64,000 nt of DNA, from positions 832,210-896,209 of the forward strand of contig MCGO01000005.1 of NCBI GenBank assembly GCA_002104985.1, read 5' to 3'. The position numbers and the translations under genes were made by a program. This DNA comes from Rhizoclosmatium globosum (Eukaryota > Chytridiomycota > Chytridiomycetes > Chytridiales > Chytriomycetaceae). The notes under the pieces were generated by a model. It saw only the letters and a program-made list of their open reading frames with translations. It made no database searches and was not told where the DNA came from. Position 1 is the first letter of the stretch. Each line of letters begins with the position of its first letter. Below are positions 45,165 to 54,282 of this stretch, in pieces.

Positions 45165-47722
45165 TTAATTAACAATACCACGTCCTCTGACTCCAACATT
45201 GGGATTGCCACTCACACGAAGAAGCTCAGTCTGGACACCACCCTGTCTGAGCTCCTTGCCGAATGTCTTGACTTGTCCGCGGTAAGCAATTCCTTGCGTT
45301 TGCATGTGCCATTCGCAGAACTTGGGGAAGGCTTCCGACAAATGGAACTTGGACTCTGGATCAGCGGTAGTGCAGGTGTTGAACCACATCAGCGCTGGGT
45401 TTGAGTCTTCGACGTACTCGTTCGTGCTTGCAACCAGGGTTTTGTTGATGTTCGAGGGCTGGATTCACATCCAGTTGGATTCATTATCCCTCTGCTCCTT
45501 CGACAGAGATTATCACAATATAAATTCTTTATATTTATCTTTATTTAATTGTAAATAAATCACATCTTCTCGACTCATACTTCTTGCTTCGAAGGACACA
45601 ACACTTAACATCTTCCTAGGAGATATAGTGAAAGGGACGCCTTGACCATCCGTGGGTTGTGCTTTTGGATCTAGCAGTATGGGTTTTCAAGCTGCTCAGA
45701 GAGATTGAGAAGATTTAATGGTTTTCAACCAATCAGAACGCTTCATCACAGTGTTGACAAATGGGTTCCATTGACCCATTGGCCCTTATACAACAAGGAC
45801 CATTTACCCATTCAGTGATTGGTAAACACCAAAGTGGCAGTAAAAACACCTATAAGAAGGGTGGAGTCTGCAGCAAGAAAGACTCAGTTCTCTCTTGACA
45901 CACAAAACCCAACAGCTCTCAAGCTCACTGTTCAACAGGTTTCTGTCTTCTTGAGCCCTTCCGCTTCGTACCTTCCGTACCATTCCGTGAATACCAGCAT
46001 CAACTGTGGCCCCCATTCCTTGATCCGCGTCTTGAGCGTCTTGTCAATCATCTTTTCGAGTGGCCCTTGAGGGTTTTCCACGAACGTCATGGGGAATGGC
46101 ACAACCACCGATCTTGCCCATACCGCTGCGTCTTGTTCGTCCATCTTCGGAATCCCGTTGCAGAGCAGAACCAGCGAGTGCGATGGCTTGAAGGTGGTCA
46201 CGTTTCCATACAGTGGTCTCGCCACAATGTCGTCGTTTCCAGTGATTCCCTTCATGAACCCAGAGTTGATTCCTTTCCCCTTTTCGGGTTCCGACGCAAC
46301 CACGAAGCGTTTGCGGTAAAGAGCCATCAGGTCAGGACTTGCAGAGCTCGAACTGCCTTGCTCACCCGTAAGAAGTGTCGACTTGATGCTCGTAAAGTAG
46401 TCGCCCAAAGTGTACTTCATCAAGTCCGCGAGCACACTCTTTCCATTGCGAGTTCCTCCCGTGAAAATGTGGAACAGTTCGTCCTTCTTGGTGCCGTGCA
46501 AGGTGGATCCGAGAAACTTGAGCAAGTAGTCGCGCTCGCTGGTGTCTGGCTGGATGTCTTCAAAGAATCCCAGGATCTCGCTGCGTTTAAACGCATCTGC
46601 GGTAGAATCAAAGTCGTAGCCGCACGTCATGCTGATGTAGTCTGTTGGAACAGCCGCGCGGAAGGCCTTGGCCTCGAGATCGAACACCCCGTTCGTGAAT
46701 CCAAGGAGAGCCGGGTTCGCGTCCAGCAGTGCTTCGAAATCAGGAATCGCCGCCTTGAATTCCGTCGCTGCTTCGTAAATCACGTGACCGCGCTTGCCAG
46801 TCAGTGGGTCGAAGATAGTCGTACACTCCTTGTTTCACTACTTGTTGATCGGACATGGACAAGTCTTGCCACTCTGTTTGTTTAGTCAGGGTTAGTGGAT
46901 AGGGTGATGGGTAGGGTAGTAAATGAACAAACAACCCCACTTACTCAGAAACTCGCTGCTTGAACTGTTTGTGTCCAACCTTTTGACGCGTTTCGCAGCC
47001 AAGAACTCAAACGCAGTCGGCTCCAGCTGCATGTGATTCAAGATGCTCGCATCCCGCAACCATCCCACCAACTGTTCAATGGAACTTGGTTCTAGCTCTT
47101 GCAAGTTGTCGTCAAGTGGTCGATACACTTTCGCTTGCACCCAGTTGGGATCCTTGTCCTTGTCTGCTGGTTTGTGTGCCAGAAGCATGCGTAGCCCTGA
47201 GTTGTACACCGAAGCATCCAGCACCTTGTCGTGAAACCTCGTGGAAGTGCTCGACCTGAAGAACGGCTCCATTGTCTTCAGCAGGGCTTCGGCTGTCTTG
47301 GAGTCCACAAGAATCAGTTCTGGAAACACAACGTGCATTTTGGGGCCCCTCGCAGACACAAACACCCGGCTCTCGAGCTGGTACTGGCCCATCCATTGAG
47401 TCACTGCGTGGAGAACTTGGTGTTTGAGTTCTTGGTTGTCGTTGTTGTCGGTGGTGGAGTTGTTGGTGGTGTTGTTGGTGGTGTCAAAGTCAAAGGAAAA
47501 GTCGAGATCGACAAAGAACCGAAATCCATTTGAAGACTTGGACACTCTCTCACTCAGAAAACAACGTTCCTTGCGAAGCACCACGGCACTTGCGTATTGT
47601 TTCCAGAACTCGTCGAGACGGTCGCGCAGAACGTAGAACCTCCCTCCTGCCAACGAAGTATGTGTTGCTTCAGCGGTGGTGCTCTTGTATTCCCACACAA
47701 AAGGCGCTTCCTTCTCTTTCAT
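45165..47722 (-). pseudogene. primase (AEP)-SF3 helicase gene, copy 1, disrupted
   Basis: The N-terminal archaeo-eukaryotic primase part (complement of 46892-47722) has the metal-binding 'FRFFVDLDFSF' and 'ARGPKMHVVFPE', interrupted by a poly-Asn/Thr stretch. The SF3 helicase part (complement of 45932-46783) has Walker A GGTRNGKS, 'FVVASEPEKG' and 'LVLLCNGIP'. Compared with copy 2, a middle section of about 270 codons with the UL52/PrimPol-like zinc motif is replaced by about 150 bp. The C-terminal part is split by a 495-bp solo LTR (45443-45937). After the LTR it continues 'WFNTCTTADPESKFHLSEAF' to a stop at 45165. Such D5-like proteins start DNA replication in nucleocytoplasmic large DNA viruses and some mobile replicons. 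This copy cannot make a full protein. Confidence 0.85.
45443..45937. mobile_element. solo LTR inserted in the primase-helicase pseudogene
   Basis: A 495-bp insertion starts TGTTGATG and ends TTCAACA (TG..CA with TGTTGA/TCAACA ends). It is flanked by the 5-bp direct repeat GGTTT (45438-45442 and 45938-45942). Removing it with one repeat restores alignment with copy 2. It has no coding content. These are the marks of an LTR-retrotransposon solo LTR. Confidence 0.88.
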
Positions 47723-48254
47723 GATTTTTGTTTTTGACTTCGTTTCTTCGTTTTCGATTTTTAAATACCTTTCGTCAAGGGAGTGTGGGCTTGTGCGGGG
47801 TGAGAGAGAATTGGGGAGTGTGGGCTTGTGCAGGGGAGCGAGAATTGGAGAGAGTTGCAATCGAGCGAGTCAAGATGGCGAGACCGAGAATGGAGCCCAA
47901 ACGATCCTCGTTCCAATGTTGACGAAACTGTTGATATGTTTGGGAACATTTTCGGAGGATCGCGTGCCGCCATATTCAGTCGCTTCTCCCTTCTTTGTTC
48001 GCCCTGTTTCTCCTGAGTTCGCCGTTCCTAGGAAACTTGTGGATACTTTCCTTCAAACCGTTTTCATCCGGCAACCGATCGTCGTTTTTATTTTGAACCC
48101 CAGAGCCGGGATTATAAATACATTTTCTGTACTTCGGCCTTTGTGTCATTCTGTCCTGAGACAAATGATTTATCCGTTGCATGTCTTTCCGTCTTTCCAT
48201 TAGTTATGGATGTATCTTCGGGGTTTCCTGTAGTCCTGCATTTGTTGTCGTTCA

Positions 48255-48690
48255 AAAAATTTATTGTTACACTTAAATCGACTTACTTCGTCTCCCGTAA
48301 CAACGACTTTCACATCAAATAAACTTATTGTTACACTGTAACAATACTGTCGCGTTTCTTTCGCTCGGGGCTCAGATGTAACAATAGTTTTTGGGTTGTT
48401 TCGATCGGCGTATGAAAACGTACAATAAAATTTCCAAGAGTCTTTCCATATTACTATAGAGTGTATATATTATTTATTCCCAGATTTTTCCTATAGAAAA
48501 CTTTTACCAAAATTATTGTTACAGTTTTTACCCCAATCGAAACTACTAAAGATTATTGTTACGCCTTAAAGCCCAGAGCGAAACACCCAAAGATTATTGT
48601 TACGTCTCTTCTGATTATTGTTACACGTGTCCTACTTTAGACATTTATGATTGTTACACTTCTGATATTATTGTTACAGCTCGTATGAAA
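48255..48690. repeat. iteron-like array of copy 2, candidate replication origin
   Basis: Left arm: TTATTGTTACA near 48261, a perfect 21-bp palindrome at 48336-48356 made of two back-to-back motifs, and TGTAACAATAG near 48378. The core (48447-48503) again holds TTTTCCTATAGAAAACTTTT. The right arm has about six ATTATTGTTAC motifs to 48676. The motif TGTAACAATAAT differs from that of copy 1 (TGTAAGTATAAT) in two central bases. Confidence 0.85.
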
Positions 48691-48732
48691 TAAGCATGTT
48701 TCATGAATAAATAAATAGAACTTCATACGCGA

Positions 48733-51727
48733 TTATCTCGAGTCAGTGAATTTTCGTCCCTTGACACCTTGACTGGGCGTTCCATTGACACGAAGAAGCT
48801 CCGTCTGGACACCTCCCTGTCTGAGCTCCTTGCCGAATGTCTTGACTTGTCCGCGGTAAGCAATTCCTTGCGTTTGCATGTGCCATTCAGAGAACTTGGT
48901 GAATGCTTCCGACAAATGGAACTTGGCCCCTGGATCAGCGGTAGTGCAGGTGTTGAACCAAAGCAGGGCGGGGTTCGAGTCTTCGGCGTACTCATTCGTG
49001 CTTGCAACCAGAGTTTCTGTCTTCTTGAGCCCTTCCGCTTTGTACTTTGCGTACCATTCCGTGAGCAACAGCATCAACTGTGGCCCCAATCTCTGATCCG
49101 TGTCTTGAGAGTCTTGTCAATCCTCTTTTCCAGTGGCCCTTGAGGGTTTTCCACGAACGTCATAGGGAATGGCACAACCACTGATCTCGCCCATACCGCT
49201 GCATCTTGTTCGTCCATCTTCGGAATTCCGTTGCAGAGCAAGACCAGCGTGTGGGACGGTTTGAACGTCACAATGTCCCCGTAAAGCGGTCTTGCAACAA
49301 TATCGTTGTTGCCCGTGATTCCCTTCATGAACTCAGAATTGATACTTTTCCCCTTTTCAGGCTCCGAGGCAACAATGAACCGTCTGCGGTAAAGAGCCAT
49401 CAAGTCAGGACTTGCTGAGCTCGAACTGCCTTGCTCACCCGTAAGAAGTGTCGACTTGATGCTCGTAAAGTAGCCCCCCAGCGTGTATTTCATGATATCC
49501 GCGAGCACACTCTTCCCGTTTCGCGTCCCGCCTGTGAAGATGTGGAACAGCTCGTCCTGCTTTTCCCCGTGCAGACTCGATCCCAGCAGTTTCTGCAGGT
49601 ATTCTCTTTCTTTCGTGTCGGGCTGAATGTCCTCAAAGAAGCGCAGGATCTCACTGCGTTTAAACGCATCTGCGGTAGAATCAAAGTCGTAGCCGCAGGT
49701 CATGCTGATGTAGTCTGTCGAAACAGCCGCGCGGAACTCTTTGGCCTGTAGATCGTACACGCCGTTCGTGAATCCTACGATTGCAGGGTTCGCGTCCAGC
49801 AGGGCTTCGAAATCGGGGACGTTGAGTTTGAACGCGATTCCAGCTTCGTGCATAATATTCAACCGTTCGCGCGGGTTCTTCAGTTGTTTCAGAATGTGGT
49901 CCAGCCGTGCCTCCCTTTGCTTTGCCAGCTTTTCGTCCGCTGTGTGCTCTCGGAACCAATCTTTCGCTGTCACGTAGTAGCCCGCAAGTTCTGTCTTGCA
50001 GAACCATTCCACCGCATTGGTCTCCTTGATCCAGCGGCTGTAGCCCTCGCTGTACACCCACCACACATCTTTCGTGTCGGCTGACCGGCTCACCGCGAAC
50101 TTGTCTTTGCCCAAAAAGTACAGCACCTCCCCAATGTCCGACGCGAGCCCGCTGAAACTCTTGAACACCACTGTATTTGTTTCTGTGTCTTCGAATATCG
50201 GGGAGTTTGAGCTGAACTGAGCATCCAGTAACTCGTGGCTGTTGTTGGAGTAGTTGTTGTTGTTGATGATATTGATCTGAACATTGTTGTTGTTCGTCAC
50301 GTATTGCGTCAGCGCTGGGTAGCTGTTCGTAGGAAGTGGAATAAAGATCTGCGGATTCTTTGGGTACCGAAAACTGCATCCGTCGCATACAATCTCCATC
50401 CCGCGGTCTGAGGTCCGAGCGTATTGAGTCCCCTCGCAGAACCGCTCGTGCGTAGCGTTCAGAATCCCGTCAAGTGCTGTCATATTTCCGCCTGGCTGCT
50501 TGACTACTGCACTCATTAAAAATTTGGTGGGGTTGGTAGGATTAGGGTTGCTGATTTCCAGCTGTGCCGTCCCGGGGAAGTAGTCGTTGTGGTGCTCGTA
50601 CCGCTCCTGAATCACCGCAGAAGGAACCTCGGTCGAGTTGGTGGGTTCTTTGGTGGTGGTGGTGGTGGTGGTGGTGGGACTGGTCTGGATGATTTGTCGA
50701 ACTTCCGCCGGAGTCGCCGCTTCGCCGTGCCGCTTGTCTTTGCAGTCCTGGCTGTGGCATCGCCGGGAGCTCGTCGTCGAAGAGAACACCAGGTACTGCC
50801 TGTTGCTCGTGTGTCGTTTCTTCGTGAACTCGCAGTACGTCTCGTCCAGTTCAACAATCAAACAGCTTCCGGTATTCCGCTTCACACTCTTGACCTCCGA
50901 CGCTCGGAAACAGAACAACTTCTGGATCGCTTGGTGCAAGGTACCCAGCTCAGTTGGGGTTAGGGTAAGAGGCTCTTGGGGCTCTTGCGGGTTTTGGGGA
51001 TTGATTCTCGCCCTTTTCGATGCCAAGAACTCAAACGTGGTAGGTTCCAGCTGTTTGTGGTTGAAAATGCTCTGGTCTCTCAACCAGTCGATGACCTGAC
51101 TTACTGAAGTAGCCCGCATCTCATTCAGGTGGTCGTCCAGCGGCAGGTACACCTTCGATTGCACCCAATCCGGGTCCTTGCTCGTGGTTTTGTGCGCCAG
51201 AAGCATCCTGAGGCCCGAGTGGTACACCGACCCGTCCAGCACCTTCTCGTGGAACTTTGGATTGTCCTTTTCCAGGAACCTGTGCATCGTCCTCATCAGT
51301 TCTTCTGCCGTCTTCGAGTCCGCCACAATGATTTCAGGGAACACTATGTGCATCTTGATCCCTCTCGTCGATGCAAACACCGGACTATCCAGCTGATAGT
51401 GAAACATCCATCGTGCAACAGCTTGGAGGACCTTGACAATGGTCTCGTGGTCTTGGTCTTGTGGGTCATTTGGGTCGTTTGGCTTGCTTGGTTCAAAAGA
51501 AAAGTCCAGGTCCACAAAGAACCGGAAACTTGCTGTCTTTGGCACCCTCTCGGTCAAGTAACTGCTTTCGCCCCGCGCAACAACTGCGTTCGCGTAGTGT
51601 GTCCAGAACTCCTCCAGCTTGTCATTCGGCACATGGAAGCGGCCTCCTGCGAGCGATGTGTGGTCGCTTCGGTCGAGTGGTGTGGTGGTCTTGTAGTTCC
51701 ACGCAACGCCGCTTCTTTCGCTCTCAT
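48733..51727 (-). CDS. primase (AEP)-SF3 helicase, D5-like, copy 2
   Basis: About 1,000 codons; a single frame covers the complement of 51632-49074 (852 codons). N-terminal primase: 'FRFFVDLDFSFE' (metal-binding Asp pair), 'TRGIKMHIVFPE' (His motif) and 'SGLRMLLAHK'. A zinc motif of UL52/PrimPol type follows near residue 290: 'YCEFTKKRHTSNRQYLVF' and 'CHSQDC'. A spacer with Asn/Thr runs leads to the D5_N-like region and SF3 helicase: Walker A GGTRNGKS, 'FIVASEPEKG' and 'LVLLCNGIP'. One protein thus could make primers and unwind DNA, as in large DNA viruses and plasmid-like replicons. Single-base slips near 49085 and just after the ATG at 51727 are needed to join the ends. The start matches copy 1 (a Glu/Lys-rich N-terminus followed by an 'HTSLAGGRF' block). 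The stop lies about 40 bp from the iteron array. Confidence 0.88.
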
Positions 51728-51819
51728 TCTTTTTTCTTTAAGTGGAATTTGTTGGTGTCTTTTTATTTCTGCGCAATTATCGATAATTAGGGTTGGGTTG
51801 GTCGGTCGGTCGGGTCGGA

Positions 51820-51821
51820 GG

Positions 51822-51848
<27 letters not shown>
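51820..51848. repeat. (GA)n microsatellite upstream of primase-helicase copy 2
   Basis: An uninterrupted GAGAGA run of about 27 bp, 95 bp upstream of the start codon (minus strand). The equivalent region of copy 1 has only a short GAGAGAGA. Confidence 0.9.
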
Positions 51849-51852
<4 letters not shown>

Positions 51853-51997
51853 GATCTGGCGAGCCGGAGAGTGGAGATCCAGTGAGAACGAGAAATGGGA
51901 GTCGAGAATGGGACTGAGATTCTCCCAAAACTTGCGCGAAAACACCAATACACACACACCCTACACACTCACATCCACCTGAACAATCCCGAAGTGA

Positions 51998-52232
51998 ATG
52001 CTCGACAATTTGCTCCGGATTCTTCGGTGAGATCCTGTTGGTGCGTCTCGAGGACGCCTGAGCACTTGGCCGGACCTGCAAAGCCTTGTCGCCTGTGGTG
52101 AGCGAACCAGTTTATGGCAAAGAAGCACATTGACGTCATGAGGGTTATTCCATGATTGTTTTACTAATTTTAGAGTTTGTCGTGCATGCGGGAAACGAAA
52201 GGTGCGAATGGGCTCGTTTATAGAAACGATAA
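51998..52232 (+). pseudogene. F-box-like gene relic
   Basis: ATG 51998 begins 'MLDNLL', and the DNA still matches the two downstream genes in 'LVRLEDA', 'CKAL' and the 'AKKHI' region, and at the end in 'CEWA'. Several indels and stops break it, and most of the middle is deleted. It is the most decayed member of a three-gene tandem family. Confidence 0.7.
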
Positions 52233-52450
52233 TTGGTTGTGGGTGGTCGTGTTTGTGAATAAAAGACCAAAAGTTATCCGATAATTTTTAGGAAATGTCC
52301 GATAATGTTTAATTTGTCAGGTCTGGGTTATGTGGTGTGTGGTTTGTGTTTGTCGGGAGTCCCCCAAAACCTGTGAGCAAACCACCAAATACGCGCATAC
52401 CGCACACATCCCTGAAGAACCACCAATTACACAACCCCGCACCCATCTGA

Positions 52451-52822
52451 ATGCTCGACAAACTGCCCTGGGAAATCCTCGGCAAGATCCAGCTATTGGT
52501 GCGTCTCGAGGACGCCTTCGCACTTGGTCGGACACGCAAAGCCTTGTTGCCTGTGCTGACCGACAAGTTTATGGCGAAGAAGCACATTGACACCCGGAGG
52601 AAACTCGATGGGCCAGGGTGTTGCTGTGACCCTGGGGATTCTTTCTTCCATGGACACCATCAAAATTCATTCCAACAGGACGTGGAGTGTCGATACTGCC
52701 TTTACATTGCCTGGAAGCGTCGCAATCGCGAAAAAGATGGATTCATCACCCGATTCGAAAAGTGCGAATGGGCCCATGCTGCCATTTTGGCATGCCAGAA
52801 ACAAGAAATAGGTGGAAATTGA
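52451..52822 (+). CDS. F-box-like protein, short form
   Basis: An intact 123-codon frame. The N-terminus 'MLDKLPWEILGKIQLLVRLEDAFALGRTRKALLPVL' resembles an F-box (Leu-Pro-x-Glu-x-Leu start, Leu-rich helices). It is followed by 'KKHIDTRRKLDGPGC'. The last part, 'FEKCEWAHAAILACQKQE', matches the C-terminus of the long form at 53104-54041. The roughly 190 residues between are deleted, apart from a trace around 52645-52660, so this is an internally deleted paralogue that kept its frame at both ends. F-box proteins recruit targets to SCF ubiquitin ligases; the domain call is by pattern only. Whether it is expressed is unknown. Confidence 0.6.
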   Translation: MLDKLPWEILGKIQLLVRLEDAFALGRTRKALLPVLTDKFMAKKHIDTRRKLDGPGCCCDPGDSFFHGHHQNSFQQDVECRYCLYIAWKRRNREKDGFITRFEKCEWAHAAILACQKQEIGGN

Positions 52823-53103
52823 AGTCGTTGTTTGTCGGTGGTTCTTGGAAATAGAAAGAAAAGTTGTCCGATAATGTTTCGGACATGTCCGATAATGTTT
52901 ATTTCTTTGGCGTTTGGTTCGTGTGTTTTGTTTGGGTGTGTGTTTTTGTTGGTTGGTCAGGTATTTATTTGGTGAAGTCTGTGCTGGCGGACGTGGGGTC
53001 ACTTGGAATGGCGATGGGAAGTGAGAAGAGATTGCGGGCAAAAAAAGAAAGAAGCCAAGAAAGAAGCTGTCGCACAAACACACTTCCCCCAACACCCACC
53101 TGA

Positions 53104-54041
53104 ATGCTCAACAAACTGCCGCGTGAAGTCCTCGGTGCGATCCAGCTGCTGGTGCGTCTCGAGGACGCCCTACCACTTGGCATGACTTGCAAAGCCTTGT
53201 TGCCTGTGTTAACAGACAGTTTTATGGCAAAGAAGCACATCGACGCCCGGAGGAAACTCGATGGGCCAGGGTGTCGGTGCGAACCCGGCCATCAAGAAGA
53301 AGAAGACTGCGACGACGTTGTCTACAAACACCTTTTCTGGATCCCAGTCCAGGCCCTTCCTTTTACGTACAGAGTCGCAATGCTCGACTCGGTTTCAAGA
53401 CTTTATTACATCGAAGAGGGCCAAGAAACCAAACAAATGAAACAAGTGACAATTGGTTCCACCATGTTCATGTTGATTGGTGTGCGTTCTTTTCAAATTG
53501 GTCCAGCAACGAATGGTTTCGGTTGATGCCAAGATACTTGCAAGACAACAGTACCTATTTTTTTATTCTTTCTAGAGTAGTGCGATATTCCATTGTCGTG
53601 CATTCTGGAAAGTACCTTGAGTTTCTGTATGACACGTACTTGGCAATTCATGTCGATCACATGCAGTATTTTTCGCGGATTGTTCACTCGTATGCACAAC
53701 TATCGTTGTTTTCAACGAACGGGGTTACCATGTCGTTCGATTTTTATGTCAGACGAATATGGAACGGACCCGAAGAGTTGGAGACTCTTTGTCAACTGCA
53801 GGATTGTTACTTGAGAAGTGTGCTGTGTCCTGAACTGGAAGACTATTGGGAGATTCTGTCTTCGATGGACAAAGTCAAGAATATCTTCGAAAAGAACGAA
53901 AAGAATCAAGACTTGCTTTACAAGGCCTTGGAGTGTCGCAACCTCGAAAGAGATGAATTTAGAGAACGATTTGACAAGTGCGAATGGGCCTATGCTGTCG
54001 TTGTGGCATGCCGGAAACGAGAACCAAACGGAAATTATTGA
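53104..54041 (+). CDS. F-box-like protein, long form
   Basis: Starts 'MLNKLPREVLGAIQLLVRLEDALPLGMTCKALLPVL', an F-box-like N-terminus, and continues through 'KKHIDARRKLDGPGC'. The frame slips by one base near 53490. It then reads 'NWSSNEWFRLMPRYLQD', 'VVHSGKYLEFLYDTYL', 'SFDFYVRRIWNGPEEL', 'LEDYWEILSSMDKVK' and 'FDKCEWAYAVVVACRKRE' to a stop at 54041. The total is about 312 residues. The C-terminal part has no domain I recognise. Together with two shorter relatives upstream and a broken one at 60.2 kb it forms a family placed beside primase-helicase genes. Such local families of F-box proteins are common in large DNA viruses and in fungi; a substrate-adaptor role is an inference. Confidence 0.65.
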
Positions 54042-54282
54042 AGTGATTGTGGCTGTTGTTTACGGTTGTTGTTTGTAGAAATAAAATGAGTCTCGCAGTG
54101 TCCGATAATGTTTAGTTGTTTGTTTTGTCTGTGTTTAGTTGTGTTCATTGGGTGGTTGTGATGGAGAGTGTCATTCACCAAAATTTTTCGCTTTTCGAAC
54201 CAGAGCAAATTGGCTGCAAATTGGTTTGTTCGTTGCTGTTGACGCCCCCTATATTTGGTTCTTACGCGCGATCAACGTAGCC

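Larger units (their letters stand above)
43985..47980. mobile_element. primase-helicase/iteron element, copy 1 (disrupted)
   Basis: The left end has a 38-bp motif (GAGCCGGGATTATAAA, nine bases, TGTACTTCGGCCTT at 43985-44023) shared with copy 2. It is followed by iteron arrays (44116-45045) and the primase-helicase pseudogene transcribed towards them. The right boundary is not defined; I place it in the purine-rich upstream region. This is a mobile or formerly autonomous replicon by inference: two diverged copies with the same layout lie side by side. No integrase or transposase is seen. Confidence 0.6.
48103..51990. mobile_element. primase-helicase/iteron element, copy 2
   Basis: Same order as copy 1: the 38-bp end motif (48103-48140), an iteron array, then the primase-helicase gene on the minus strand and a purine-rich upstream region with a GA repeat. 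Copy 1 and copy 2 lie in the same orientation with only about 120-380 bp between them. Right boundary uncertain. Confidence 0.6.

Noticed and set aside
45443..45937. Intron in the primase-helicase gene
   Set aside because: The ends are TG..CA with a 5-bp target duplication and no GT-AG at the boundaries, which fits a solo LTR.
46067..46885. 272-codon plus-strand frame opposite the primase-helicase pseudogene
   Set aside because: It is antisense to a clear SF3 helicase frame with motifs in order; the plus frame has none.
51129..51851. 240-codon plus-strand frame opposite the primase domain
   Set aside because: Antisense shadow of the conserved primase motifs on the minus strand; ends in a GA-repeat translation.
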